From assembly GCA_007115705.1 (NCBI GenBank), contig QXEO01000431.1, positions 2,356,001 to 2,420,000 of the forward strand: a stretch of DNA of 64,000 bases, in the 5' to 3' direction. Each line of letters begins with the position of its first letter. Position 1 is the stretch's first letter. Made by a program: the position numbers and the translations under genes. The notes below the pieces were generated by a model, which was not told the origin of the DNA, did no database searches, and worked only from the letters and a program-made list of their open reading frames with translations. This DNA is from Dactylis glomerata (lineage: Eukaryota > Streptophyta > Magnoliopsida > Poales > Poaceae). Below, one piece after another: positions 1-11,028 of the stretch.

Positions 1-526
1 TGAAGAAGACCTCCGGTGGCGATTCCCCTCTCTGGCAGGGTGCCGGGAAGAGCTTCTGGACCCTCCCGATCTCGGGTCGACGGCGGCGGTGGATCGCGAT
101 GTATTCTAGAAAAGTGATCGGGTGTTTAGGTTTTTCCCGTTGGGGGGTCTTTATAGGCGAAGGGGCATTGCCAAAAGTGGACCGAGGCGGCCACACACAT
201 AGGGGGCGCGGCCGAGCCCTGGGCCATGCCGCCCTGTTGTGTGGGCCCCTCGTGGCCCCACTCCGTCTCCTCTTCGGTTCTCTGGAAGCTTCGGTGAATT
301 TCTGGATGTTTGGCTTTTGTTTCATCCAATTCCGAGAATATTTACTGTGTAACTTTTCTGAAACACAAAAATAGCAGAAAACAGGGAACTGGCACTGTGA
401 CATCTCGTTAATAGGTTAGTTCCGGAAAATACATAAAAACGCCACGAAGTGTAACGGAACACTAAGCAAATGGTGTAAAAACAAGCATGGAGCATCACAA
501 ATTATAGATACGTTAGAGACGTATCA
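1..526 (-). repeat. A1 3' LTR, truncated by window edge
   Basis: Matches the terminal 527 bp of the A1 5' LTR (44043-44570) and, less closely, the LTRs of A2 and A3. It ends GAGACGTATCA on the plus strand, the reverse of the LTR start. The minus-strand TATA box (TATAAA, read as tttata) lies near 149-154. Short ORFs here are LTR sequence, not genes. Confidence 0.9.
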
Positions 527-1697
527 GCATCCCCAAGCTTAACTCCTGCTCGTCCTCGAGTAGGTAAGTGATAACAAAAATAATAATTTTTGAGGTGACA
601 TGCACCTACACAATCTTGATCATCTATGTAAAGCATTGAGTGCTGGGATCAAAAGAACTTAAAACATGGGCATGAAAGACATAATCTTGATAGAAGAAAC
701 TTAGCAACCATGTTATAACATGAAAAAGAACACAAATGAAAGATCATGAAAATGAAACAATGAAAGTCAAACGTGTGTTCAAATCATATGGAAAAACATA
801 CAAATGGTTTTCAGCTTGTCCTTCATGAGAGAGCAAAACATAAATGCATAGGACACCTTCAAGTTTAAGAGGGCGACTAGATACAAATAATTTAAAAACA
901 AGTGAAACTAACATCATGAATCAATCAATGAAAACTTTGGGACAATGCACATTATACTCAGAATGACAACTATGCTCTCTTAGACGGTGCATAAAGATAA
1001 AAGGTGGTGACTCAACATAAAAGTAAAAGAAAGGCCCTTTGCGGAGGGAAGCAGTGATTGCAAGTTTTATAAACCTTCAAAAATTATGGTACTTACTACC
1101 TTTGAGCTCTCATTGCCCCCATCATAGGCATCTTGAATGGTTAAAGTTAATGCGAATACACTTATGATGCATATGCTTGACAAATCATAAGTTGAAAACC
1201 TCGTGTCCCGTGAAGTACGAATACCCAAACCTCATGCTACTTTACTTCGAGTCCCAAGCAAGCTCTTGTCATTGTAAGTATACACGTATCATCGAGAACC
1301 GCCAACGGGGTACCTCCGTGCCCGATGACATGGAACAAGCCCACATCAAAATGACAGGACAAACAGACAATGAGCACCTCGGCATCTCTTTTATTTACCA
1401 TTGGTATAGCTTTTTATTGTGAGATGCGTCGTCGAATGTTCACTATGGGCATGCTGTAAATTTCCACCATGAATTATGCATGGCTTAGATTAGCGGCCCG
1501 GGCGTTTCTCTAACACGTATACAAACTCGATGATCCCGCAAGATTCCCAATTCATTTCATATCGCGAGTATCTATAAACAAAAGATCACGATATCAACTC
1601 AAATGAAAGAAAGTGCAATGTTGAAAGCTTGCCCCATGACGGCATGGCTGGGCTAATTTCCAACTCACAACTTGCAAGCATAACAACTCAACATAAG
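527..1697 (-). other. A1 3' non-coding internal region, outer part
   Basis: No ORF. It starts with the purine-tract motif GCATCCCCAAGCTT (527-540, plus-strand view) next to the LTR. It is colinear with 14633-15790 of A2 and 34554-35715 of A3. The region is broken at 1697/11029 by element B1; ATAAG at 1693-1697 is the left copy of the B1 TSD. Confidence 0.8.
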
Positions 1698-2033
1698 TGA
1701 CAAGGGTATAGATAATAGAGCCTGTTAGTTGAGTACCCCTGAGGCCCGTTAAGCTAGGCCCAATTGTAATACTAGTCGAAATATGAGTTCTTACCGTATG
1801 TCGATATTGTAATCTGTATCGGACCCTACCCGATCCTCGAGACCTGGCCACCTATATATAGGGGCCAGGAGGGGACGGTGTAGGCCAGATTGAAAAGCAA
1901 GCCAGGTTCTACACCCACGTTTAATTTCATAGCCACCTTGTTTGACTGAGTTTACCTTCGAGTTCATCTGACGCCCTATCTCCCCGATCATAAGTCCTTC
2001 ATCTAGGACATTTGTCGAGTTAACCCCTCGTCA
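1698..2033 (+). repeat. B1 5' LTR
   Basis: 336 bp, TGACAAGG... to ...CTCGTCA, beginning TG and ending CA. It is paired with 10694-11028 and, in reverse, with the B2 LTRs at 20260-20595 and 40820-41155. Confidence 0.92.
1853..1860 (+). promoter_or_regulatory. TATA box of the B1 5' LTR
   Basis: TATATATA between GGCCACC and GGGGCCAGG. The same box is present in every B-family LTR copy in the window, consistent with the U3 promoter of the element. Confidence 0.65.
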
Positions 2034-2034
2034 A

Positions 2035-2053
2035 TTGGCGCCGACCGTGGGGA
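2035..2053 (+). promoter_or_regulatory. B1 primer-binding site
   Basis: TTGGCGCCGACCGTGGGGA, one base after the 5' LTR. The same site, reversed, adjoins the B2 5' LTR at 40800-40818. It is the expected position of the tRNA primer site for minus-strand DNA synthesis. Confidence 0.75.
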
Positions 2054-2070
2054 CTCTGGGCGTTGGCAAC

Positions 2071-4497
2071 ATGAACTCGACGGCTTTTTTGCTTTCAGCC
2101 AACAACAATTCGCAAGTCGACGAAATTCAGATACCCTTCGGAACCGTCGATTTTCAACCTCACCAGTCAAGTTTCACGCAAGTATTCGAGAGTATGGATC
2201 AAGATATGGATTTGACGATCGGAAGTCTAAACTTTCGCGTTGGATCATTAGGTTTGATTCGCCTTTCAGATCCGATGAAAACGGATCCGTCGGCAAGTGA
2301 ACCCGAGACAGTAGCAATGTCGGAATCATCAGAAGGCTCTTCTAGCGAGGTAAACTCGCCGGTCAGCTTAGCAGAAGCAAAAGAAGGAAAAATCGCAGGA
2401 GGCGACGAAATCATGGAGAATTTTGACTTAGAAGTGCAACTCGAAGATCTCACAATCTACCACGATGACAACTCAGATCAATCAATAGACTCCTGGAAAA
2501 CGGGACTAGAACTTTCTGAAGACGACAATTCAATCTTCTCAAGTCACAACAGCAAATTCGACAATCGGTGTCAGATACTCGCCATCGCAGAAGATAACTC
2601 AGAAGAACGCGACGATAACAACAACCCAGTACTTAATCCAGCAAATATAAACAGAGGGGCGAATCATTTAGCAGAGGGAGAAACCGCTGACTCCCTCGCA
2701 ACGAGGGTGTAAGTTCGACTATCAGAAGAAGAGTGGAGAATAATCAATACAGCCGTGGAGCATGGCACGCTAATACCAACAAACTCTAGCCAAAACATGC
2801 TCTTGGGGTACCATTATGCCCTAAGGCAGCAGGCGAAGCAATTAGCAAAAGAGAGGATTGAAATACAGAAAAGGAAGGACTCAGCAATTGCAGCAAGCGG
2901 CGCTGCTCATAGAGCATGTAGCGACGCATCATACACAAACAGAAGGCATCGTCGACATGGTTCAAGGTATGAGAATCTAGAGTACTCAGAAAGGCAAAGC
3001 ATCTCAAAAAACCTCGACTCGTCTTTCCTATCGGTCGACGAGCAAGGAAATATTATCCCAAAAACTCCGGAAGTAGCATTAGTGGCAGCTCAAGCGTACC
3101 TACATACGACACAACCAAATCCAGGATACCCGAGGGAACATATGCACCGATCAGCGCTAAATGGATTGAAGATGGTAGGCAACAAATTATCAGCAAAAGA
3201 GGAAGAAGCGTATCGCAGCAAGGGAACCCACAAACCAAGATCACCACACCGTCACAACAGTCCTCGGCATAGAAGTGGAAGTCGACGATCTAGGACGCTG
3301 TCACCAGAACGACACGACAATCCAAAGAACAAAGGAACCCGGCGATCCAGAACTCCTAGTAAAATACGCGACTATGAAAATGACGAAAAGGAGATGGGGG
3401 CGCCATGCTTTACCCGCAGGGTTCGCATCACGCCAGTACCCAAAGGTTTCAAATTACCTCATGACCAGCAAAAGTACGACGGATCTCAGGAGCCACAGTC
3501 ATGGCTTTTAGACTACCTGCAAGCAGTAAAAATATTAGGAGGAACTAGAGAAATAGCAATGCAAAGTTTACAGTTACACCTCACCGGTGCAGCAAGGTCA
3601 TGGTTAAGCAAACTAGGAGAGGAAACAATTGGAAGCTGGGAAGAACTCACAAAGCAATTCACGAGTAACTTCAAGTCGACGTACAAGCGGCTAGCATCTA
3701 TAGAAGAAGTCAAAGCCTGCGTACAGCAACGCGGGGAAACATTAAGGGCATACATCCAAAGGTGGAGTATAATCAAAAACTCGGCAGTTGAAGTCTCAGA
3801 TGAAAGAGCAATAGACGCATTCATAGTTGGGTTGCGACAAGGAGACCTAGTCGAAGAGATGGGAAGGATCAAGCCGAAAATAGTATCAGATCTAATGGAC
3901 GTAGCAAACAGATTTGCAGATGGAGAGGATGCGTGCAACAATAAACGCACGCAATCACCAGAGGATGATAGAGGAAACAGGTATGGAGGTCAACGCAGAA
4001 GATCCCGCAACTACGACAACTATGGCTCTCACAACCAAGTAGCCGCAGGATACAAAGACAACAGCTACCAAAGCAATGACCGAAAAAACTCGGGATACTG
4101 CAGCTACGGAAAAGAAGATTACAGAAAGTTTCAACCAAGGGAATCCAGAGAGTATAACCCATCACCAGAAGATATGCTCAACGGACCATGCCATATCCAC
4201 TCTGTGTTTGTCGATGGGAAATGTGTATCCAGACACGCAATGAAAGATTGCACCACGTTCTTGAAACTGCAGGAAGCAGCACTCAACAAGCAAGCCGAAG
4301 CAAAACGGCAAGGATACGAAGGAAACGCAAGCAACGCACCTACAACCCAACAAGGAAACAATGGAGCTCCCAAGGGCCAAGATCAATCAAACCAGGGATG
4401 CGACGACGATGAAGGATATATTCCATCTAAAGGGCACATCGCAGCAATGATACAACCAGTACCCAAGTCGAACAAAGAGGAGAAATCGACAAGTTAA
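2071..4497 (+). pseudogene. gag: B1 gag, one in-frame stop
   Basis: Structural (capsid-type) protein of a Tat-lineage element. The start is ATG 2071 (MNSTAFLL), which is conserved in B2 (ATG at 40783). The frame is open to 4497 except for TAA at 2710-2712, which fits a CAA to TAA change; the part after it, from 2755, continues in the same frame. The retrotransposon gag domain lies at roughly 3450-3930 (FKLPHDQQKYDGSQEP through VANRFADGEDA), followed by a basic, Asn/Tyr-rich tail and a weak Cys/His cluster near 4185-4255 that is not a standard zinc knuckle. A frameshift near 4480 separates gag from protease, whereas B2 reads through the same place. Confidence 0.85.
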
Positions 4498-5221
4498 CCT
4501 AGCAATAACTTCACCGCCAGCAACAACAGAATATCTACATTGGTCAGAGCAACCCATAGAATTCAGCAGGGACGATCACCCAATAACAGTACCTCGGCCA
4601 AGAAACGCGCCCTTGGTACTCAAAGCACAAATAGGGACGTACGATGTCGACATAATATTCATGGACGCAGGAAGCGGAATAAACCTGATCTACGCAAAAA
4701 CCCTACGGGCAATGCACATTTCATTAGAGTTCCTGAAGCCAACTGACTGCTCCTTTCACAGAATAGTCCCAGGGAGTGCTAACTATCCACTTGGTCGAAT
4801 AGCACTCAATGTTTGCTTCGGAAATTGGCAAAACTACAGAAGGGAAAAACTCGACTTCGAAGTCATGGACTGGCCATCACAATATCACGCGATCCTCGGG
4901 AGACCCGCGTTTTCGCGATTCATGGCAGTACCTCAGTACACCTACCTGGTACTAAAGATGCCAGGACCCAAAGGAATTATCACAGTAAAAGGAAGCTTCG
5001 AGGTATCAGACCAATGCCACAAGGAATTCCACAAGATGGCACAAAACTTTGGCATGATATCCAACTATGGAGAACCCAAAGAGAAAGCGAAAAGCGCGAC
5101 TACAAAAGTCGACAAGTTACCCGAAGGACGTCCCGCGGAACCAGAGATGAAGAAACCACGAGTAGAAGCATCAGGAGAAGACAAAACTACAAGGGAAGAA
5201 GAGAATGCCACAGGGGCATAA
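4482..5221 (+). pseudogene. B1 retropepsin-like protease region, frameshifted from gag
   Basis: The aspartic protease domain follows gag in the +1 frame. The active-site motif MDAGSG (near 4657) is intact, and the flap/C-terminal motif AILGRPAFSRF lies near 4890-4920. The same protein is fused in frame to gag in B2 (25804-27117), so the frame break here is a lesion. The ORF ends at TAA 5219-5221 and nothing resembling RT follows. Confidence 0.8.
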
Positions 5222-5545
5222 GTGTCAAGAGCACCAAAGTAGAGTAGAAGAAAAAGGCTATAAAAGCCACAAGTTATCCTAGGGCAGTGCCCTCTAGATC
5301 CATAACACAGGTCATAGGCCGGATCTCTTGGGTCACCCCATGTATCTTATACTATAAGTATAATAAAGACAAGTTCCTCATATCTGAGCTTACATATCTA
5401 AACGCGGCAAATGCCAAAACAAACCAAACACCTTGAAAACCAAAATTTCCCTCGAGGTAACAACTGAGGGAAAAACACTTGCGCGGTACAATAACTATAT
5501 ACATCGGAATCACGGTGCAGGTGGTTCTGAGTCATCGACACCAAA
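5222..5545. other. B1 spacer between convergent gag-PR and antisense gene
   Basis: AT-rich, no ORF. AATAAA near 5360 could serve as a poly(A) signal for a plus-strand gag transcript. The antisense gene ends just beyond this spacer, so two transcription units would converge here. This is where an autonomous Tat element would carry pol. Confidence 0.5.
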
Positions 5546-5566
5546 AGGATTCAAGTAATGATACTC

Positions 5567-6441
5567 CTAGAAAAACCTAGCGTCGTCTTGCAATAGCCTC
5601 GAGATAATCCTCCTCGCTGGTTCTAGCATCGCATTCATGTGAATACCAACTGTAATTCGTCCTGGAGGCAAACTCTGAGACATGCGGTCGAAATTAAGTC
5701 TTGGATTCCACTTTCGCATCCATCCAAGAGCGAAATTAGCACCAGCAATCAAATTCAGCTTTATAAGGAGATGGACTCGCTGGCTCGTCTGAAAAGTTTT
5801 GAGTAGCTGTCTAAAATCCCTCGGCATAGGGTTACGAGGCAACATGACAGAGTACATGGTTGTCAGGGCCTTACGACAACCATCAACAGCTTCGCCGATG
5901 TACTGTGCACAATCCTGAAGAAGCACGATAGCGCGACAATGACGGGGATTGGACCATAAGCTTTCGGTTCCTTGAGCAGCATTTTGAAGAGAAGTAATCC
6001 GCTCAGTAACTCGATGTGATTCACCAATAAGATCAAGGCAGGTACCTGCAGTTCAAGCGAAAATTAGCGCACAGAAGACAAGAGGAAAAACAAAGAGAAG
6101 AGGATCCCCGAAGACTTACACAACATCATCTCGCAAACAGATTCGACGATACCAATCAAAAAAGATTCGCATTCCTCAAAATGTGCGATTCTCGCTACTA
6201 GACTCGAAACTTCATCTTGAAGATTGGACACTTGCTTCATCAAATCATGGGACTTACTGGCCTTGTCTAGAGCAACTTGTGCCTGGCGTTTCATCAAGGA
6301 TAGGCGGCTCTCAAGATCCGCAACTCTGAAAGAATATTCCTCACATCGACAGGGAGGTCGAGGAGGCAAGGAAATCCCCAAAGCGAATATATCATCAGGG
6401 GATGGAGCTCGATCATAACCTGATGATTCACCAGCGAGCAA
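5567..6441 (-). pseudogene. B1 antisense gene, distal exons (coiled-coil module)
   Basis: Two minus-strand exon-like ORFs. One begins near 6418 (YDRAPSPDDIFALG) and has a heptad-rich segment; it ends at a good donor (GTAAGT) near 6120. The next starts after an acceptor near 6050 (CTGCAG) and ends at a stop at 5567. The second contains CAQYIGEAVDGCRKAL and LGWMRKWNPRLNF. They may be the 3' part of the gene at 6616-9387 or a separate unit, since a stop at 6616 and UTR-like sequence lie between. Not recognised at domain level beyond the coiled coil. Confidence 0.5.
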
Positions 6442-6615
6442 AGGCTAAAGTCAATCAGAAGAAAAGACATGCCTCAGGAACATCATTCAAGCATTTCATA
6501 TTAGAAAAGATATCTACGAACGAGTACAAAAGCCTTTTGACAAGTTCTCAGGCAAAACACAAACTAGAAGTTCATTACAACAAAAGAGATTAAAAATACA
6601 ACAGGAAGACTAAGT

Positions 6616-9387
6616 CTACGCCACCTCAGCGTCCTGCTCCGTGGCAGAAGAAGGCGTGGCAGAAGCAGCACCAGTAGTTGGAGGAGGCGCGGATTCATTA
6701 GTTGCTAGAATCGAAGGAGCTGGCGCAGAAGAAGCCACAGAGGCCGCTGAAGGAGAAATCATCGCCACGATGGCAGGCGCAAACTTCTTCGCCTTCTCAA
6801 AGAAAGCCTTCAGCTCCGAGCGGATGCGGCCGTGGGAAGAGCCAACCTTCTCCCAGTCAAACTCCGTGCCATGTGCATATGAAAATGCAATGGCCCCCTC
6901 GGCACCTCGCTTCAAAGAAAGGCCTTTAATTTGAAGGATGGGGTCTTCTGTAGTGTCGAAGGCTTGGGCGAGTTTCTTCACATCATTGTTTGGAACCTCC
7001 GCCTTTTGCTTGGGCCATAACCCGACAAAAATCCGCGTAAGCACGCGGTTAACTAACTTGAAGATTTCCTGGACAGATATCCAGTTCACCTCAAGTAAGC
7101 TAACCGCAGCCATGAGAGGATCATCGTCTGGTTGCAAAGTCGACAAAGACACCTTGGTGCATTCTGTAGAACCAAGGGAACAGAAAGCAGCAGAAGAGGA
7201 AAATATCAGCGAGTACAAGAAGGCAAGTAAAACAATAGCAGAAGAAGAAGACAAGTATAGTATGTACCTCCAGCAACAGCAGACATTGTATTCAGCCGTT
7301 CAACCATAGCTTGCTCCCGCTGGAGGTGCTCCTTGTTAGCATCAGCCAAGGTTTTCTCCGCTTTCTTCGCCTTAGCCAGTGCTGATTTATTCGACTTCTC
7401 AGCACTGACCTTGGCAGCGGTCACGGCATCAAAAGCTTTTCGAGAAGCGCTGAGTTAAGCTTCCAGCGAAGAAATGCGCGCATTGGCTGTTGCTAAAGCA
7501 TCTACAAGACAACAAGGAAGAAAGAGAAAGTCAAGCAACAAGCAAAGAAGAGCGTGCAAGATAAGCAAATGTAGGAAAATGAGTTCACCTTTGGAAGCTC
7601 TAGCAGCTTTCAAGTACTCAGCACACTCAGTGCCCAAGGCAATAATTTTTTTCAACAATATCTAACAAGGAAGAACACGTAATTATGTGGATAACACAAG
7701 GAAAATAAGTCAAGGACAATTACTCATATCGTCAGGGGAGTCCGCAGACTCGTGGGCTTCAAGGGAAACATCGGCTTCCTTCGATTTTTTCGACCGTTTG
7801 GTGCTCCGGGACACGGGAATTTTCTTGATAGGAGCTCTGGAGGCCTTCGGAGATTTCACGGCCGGCTCAGTTTCTGGCATGGGAGGTTCATCAGCAGTTA
7901 TATCCTCAGCAGAAGGAGCAGTGGTGGCATCCCTCTTCGGGTCCTCATCATCACTGCAAAGAAAGCAAAAGGAAACAGGTTTTATACAACCCAAAAAGGG
8001 AAAAAAAAGCAAATACAACAAAATCATAGAGTACACAGAACATTTACGATGCAATGAAGTCGAACAGTTCTAGATCATCTTCTTGAACAAGGGCTTCACC
8101 GGCCGCAGTTCTTTGGATGGAGATACTCGAAGAAGCGAGCTCTTCAGCACGTTTCCTCTTCTTATCGACAACAAGATCTTCGGAAAGTGCAGGAGGAGGC
8201 GACGTCGTCGAGCTCGTCTCATCTCCCGATATTTCGACATCATCTCCATCCTGATTTTCTTCAGCCTTGGGGGCTTTGGAAACAGCAGAAGCCAGATCCA
8301 CCGGAAGAGGCCCCTCCTCTGGAAGGGGAGGGCGTGAAATAAGGAACTGATGATCCTGCAAAAGAAGTAAGTCAGTAAAATCATCGAGACATGCCAAATG
8401 ACAGCGGGAAGATGATGGAAAAAATGAGAGTCGAGAACGCAAAAAAAAACATACCTCGGGCAAAGGGTGCTCGGAGTCGAAATAATGGGCAGCCAAGTCC
8501 GCAACTGCGTGATCCTTGGTGAGTTTGGTGAGATTCCTGACTCGCTTGTTGACATCTTGCTTCTCAATTAGATTTCCAGAGACTCGAGAAGAATCTACCA
8601 AGCCAGAGCAACTCCAAAGCTTGGAGAGACGATTTTGCAGGGGTTGAACCCGACGTTGTACGAAAAAAGCCATGAGTTGGATACATGACAGAGCACCTCC
8701 TCTACCTCCTTTCAGGGCTTGGATGCGGTCCAGCAGTGGTGCGATCTCCTTCGTCTCAGCATCTGTGGGAGGCGAATCCCATGATGCCAATTTCTTCAAT
8801 TCTTTGGAGGCATCAAAAGGGGATAGGCCGTACTCATCTTCGGAGGAGGCCTTACGGTCTTTGATGTAGAACCATTTGGTCCTCCAACCCTGGACTGATG
8901 CAGACATGGAAAATTCTAAATACTGAGCTTTGGCACGCACAGAGATGACAGCCCCGCCCAGTTCAGGCTTATGTGATAAAGAAACGTTAGGGCAGAGCCG
9001 AAAGATGGACCTCCAAAGCAGAAAATGGGGTTCGACACCCAGAAACGACTCACAAAGGGTCACAAAACAGGCAATGTGGAGGATAGAATTTGGTGTGAGT
9101 TGGTGAAGCTGCACACCGTAAACATAAAGAAGCCCACGAAGGAATTCGTGGGCAGGAAGAGAGAGTCCGCGGAGAAGGAAAGCGAGGAACATCACCCGGT
9201 AGCCGCTCGGGGGCTTGGGGATCCGCTCGGTGATAGGGAAGATGATGGAGTCCTTGTTGGAAACGAGACCGTCCACCTTGGCCTTGTCCAACTCCTTCTG
9301 CGTGAGAGTAGAGGGCACCCAGCTCATTGCGGAGTTCGCTTTACCCTTGGTCATCTTGTTCATCACCGCCAAGTGCTTCACACGCAT
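6616..9387 (-). pseudogene. B1 antisense gene: gypsy-type transposon N-terminal domain (Transposase_28-like), multi-exon
   Basis: It starts at ATG 9385-9387 (MRVKHLAVMNKM). Exon 1 is 8455-9387 (311 codons) and carries the domain Pfam calls 'putative gypsy type transposon' (ITERIPKPPSGYRVMFLAF, FVTLCESFLGVEPHFLLWR), ending at donor GTATGT. Exon 2 is 8048-8355 (acceptor TTTTGCAG), acidic with a KKRKR basic patch. Exon 3 is about 7724-7953, Lys/Ser-rich. Further exons lie near 7588-7662, 7269-7500 and 6616-7165, with coiled coil (KKAEKTLADANKEHLQ) and an Ala/Ser/Pro-rich end. TAA at 7455-7457 interrupts the coiled-coil exon (CAA to TAA), so this copy is damaged. Exon boundaries after exon 2 are approximate. 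Antisense genes of this kind occur in grass gypsy elements; the function is unknown. Confidence 0.68.
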
Positions 9388-9847
9388 CTACGAATCTGCG
9401 CTGGGGGGCTATGCAGGAGAAGAGCAGGGCGCAGAGATTGACAATGGTGGTGGCGGCGGAGACAAAGAGCTGGTAAACAGTACAAATCCCCACTCTCCCC
9501 TAATATACCTTCTCGGTGAAGGAACGTGGGCTGAAACGTGGCGCAAGGAGAGGAAGCGGCAACCCACTAACGGGCAGGGAAAATACAAAATTACCGCGCT
9601 ACCCACGAAATGGTTCGCGCTCAGTTTATGTGACGTATAGAGAAATTTGGCCACTGACGTTATGAAGAAGATACAAGACCAACGGTATACTTGACAGATG
9701 CGTATACTCGACAAATATTGAATATGGTGATTTGTGGATAAAGAATGACGAGAAAATAGAGAAAAAAGATTGGCGCCGATAATACAGGAGTCAATTTTGG
9801 AGACTATATCCGAAAAACATTCGACTATAACCTCGGGGGCTACTACC

Positions 9848-9874
9848 ATCAGGAGCGCTGAGTGCGCCCCTGAT
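9848..9874. repeat. Conserved hairpin 1 in the B1 3' region
   Basis: Arms ATCAGGAGCGC and GCGCCCCTGAT around loop TGAGT, pairing at 10 of 11 positions. It is preceded by the repeated phrase CCTCGGGGGCTAC. Confidence 0.7.
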
Positions 9875-9982
9875 GATATTATCATCAAATTATTTAGAGT
9901 TGAAGTATAAATATGGAGCACACTATATTTGAGCCTATACTCGAAAAATGAATTTTCGACTATAGCCTCGGGGGCTACTCCC

Positions 9983-10009
9983 ATCGGGAGCGCTGGGCGC
10001 GCACCCGAT
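9983..10009. repeat. Conserved hairpin 2 in the B1 3' region
   Basis: Arms ATCGGGAGCGC and GCGCACCCGAT around loop TGGGC, with one mismatch at the same place as hairpin 1. It also follows CCTCGGGGGCTAC. Confidence 0.7.
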
Positions 10010-10533
10010 GATGTTTATTCATGAGTAGGAGCAAGAATGGTGAAGAAAGAATTCATAAATGACGTTACTCCCATCGGGAGCGAGGTTTTTATAAATCATG
10101 GTTATATAACCCGAATATTTTGTGCGTTGGATCAGTCAAACAAGGCTGCGACATATGATTCTTGAGTTGCATCATCGCGACAAAACTCGAATGCCGTGAT
10201 TGAAATATGTCACGAAGGTAAGACCCCAGGATCCGTCCTGTGTGGCCTGGTATACGCACATGGATGCGCTCTGCTGGTATGTATCCGTGTCTACGACGTG
10301 AAGAAAAATCCTAGTGGACGCACTGGGTACCTTGAGAACCACTGGGACTCATTCTTTGTAAGTCCTAAAAGCGGCAAAAGAATGGGTTTGACCGGTTTCC
10401 CGAATTCAAGTCCAAGGGGATTGAATTTGAAGTAGGTGGCAAGCGTCTGTTCCGGCAGTTAACTGACCTCTTGATCCGTCAGATGTGTCAGGCTTGTTCA
10501 TCAAAAACCCTTTGCGATACTATAAATAAATAC

Positions 10534-10608
10534 AAGTCGAAAGACCGAGTCGAAGATTTAAAGACATAAAGAAGTCGAAAGACCGAGTCGAAGATTTAAA
10601 GACATAAA
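10534..10608. repeat. 37-bp tandem duplication
   Basis: Two identical copies (10534-10570 and 10572-10608) of a unit starting AAGTCGAAAGACCGAG and ending GACATAAA, one base apart. Related AGTCGAAGA words follow. B2 has similar but not exactly duplicated sequence near 20640-20725. Confidence 0.8.
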
Positions 10609-10675
10609 CTAGTCGAAGAATTGATCAAGTCGAAGAATAGAAGATCTGAGATTCAACCCGAATCTGCAATTCTGG

Positions 10676-10693
10676 TAGAATCTCGGGAGCTAC
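10676..10693 (+). promoter_or_regulatory. B1 polypurine tract
   Basis: TAGAATCTCGGGAGCTAC directly before the 3' LTR, the position from which plus-strand DNA synthesis is primed. The B2 counterpart is 20596-20613. Confidence 0.6.
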
Positions 10694-11028
10694 TGACAAG
10701 GGTATAGATAATAGAGCCTGTTAGTTGAGTACCCCTGAGGCCCGTTAAGCTAGGCCCAATTGTAATACTAGTCGAAATACGAGTTCTTACCATATGTCGA
10801 TATTGTAATCTGTATCGGACCCTACCCAATCCTTGAGACATGGCCACCTATATATAAGGGCCAGGAGGGGACGGTGTAGGGCAGATTGAAAGCAAGCCAG
10901 GTTTTACACCCACGTTTACTTTCATAGCCACCTCGTTTGACTGAATTTACCTTCGAGTTCATCCGACGCCCTATCTCCCCGATCCTAAGTCCTTCATCTA
11001 GGACATTTGTCGAGTTTAATCCTCATCA
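10694..11028 (+). repeat. B1 3' LTR
   Basis: 335 bp, TGACAAGG... to ...CTCATCA, followed by TSD copy ATAAG (11029-11033). Most differences from the 5' LTR are C/T or G/A. Confidence 0.92.

Larger units (their letters stand above)
9388..10693 (+). other. B1 3' non-coding region with hairpins and short repeats
   Basis: No convincing gene; a 191-codon minus ORF at 9409-9984 crosses hairpins and looks incidental. It holds the upstream region of the antisense gene, two 27-base hairpins (9848-9874, 9983-10009), a half copy near 10074, a 37-bp tandem duplication at 10534-10608 and the purine tract before the 3' LTR. The same landmarks occur in B2 at 20596-21540. Confidence 0.7.
1698..11028 (+). mobile_element. 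Element B1: Tat-like gypsy retrotransposon with antisense gene, lacking pol
   Basis: A complete 9331-bp insertion with TSD ATAAG at 1693-1697 and 11029-11033. LTRs are 1698-2033 and 10694-11028. The order is 5' LTR, primer-binding site, gag-protease on the plus strand, a spliced antisense gene on the minus strand (5567-9387), a hairpin-rich 3' region, purine tract, 3' LTR. No RT, RNase H or integrase is found, so it would need another element for transposition; B2 is a related copy with pol. By eye the two LTRs differ at about 17 substitutions and one indel (about 5%). Confidence 0.9.

Noticed and set aside
9409..9984. 191-codon minus ORF upstream of the B1 antisense gene
   Set aside because: It crosses the hairpins and promoter-like region, has low-complexity composition and is not kept in B2.
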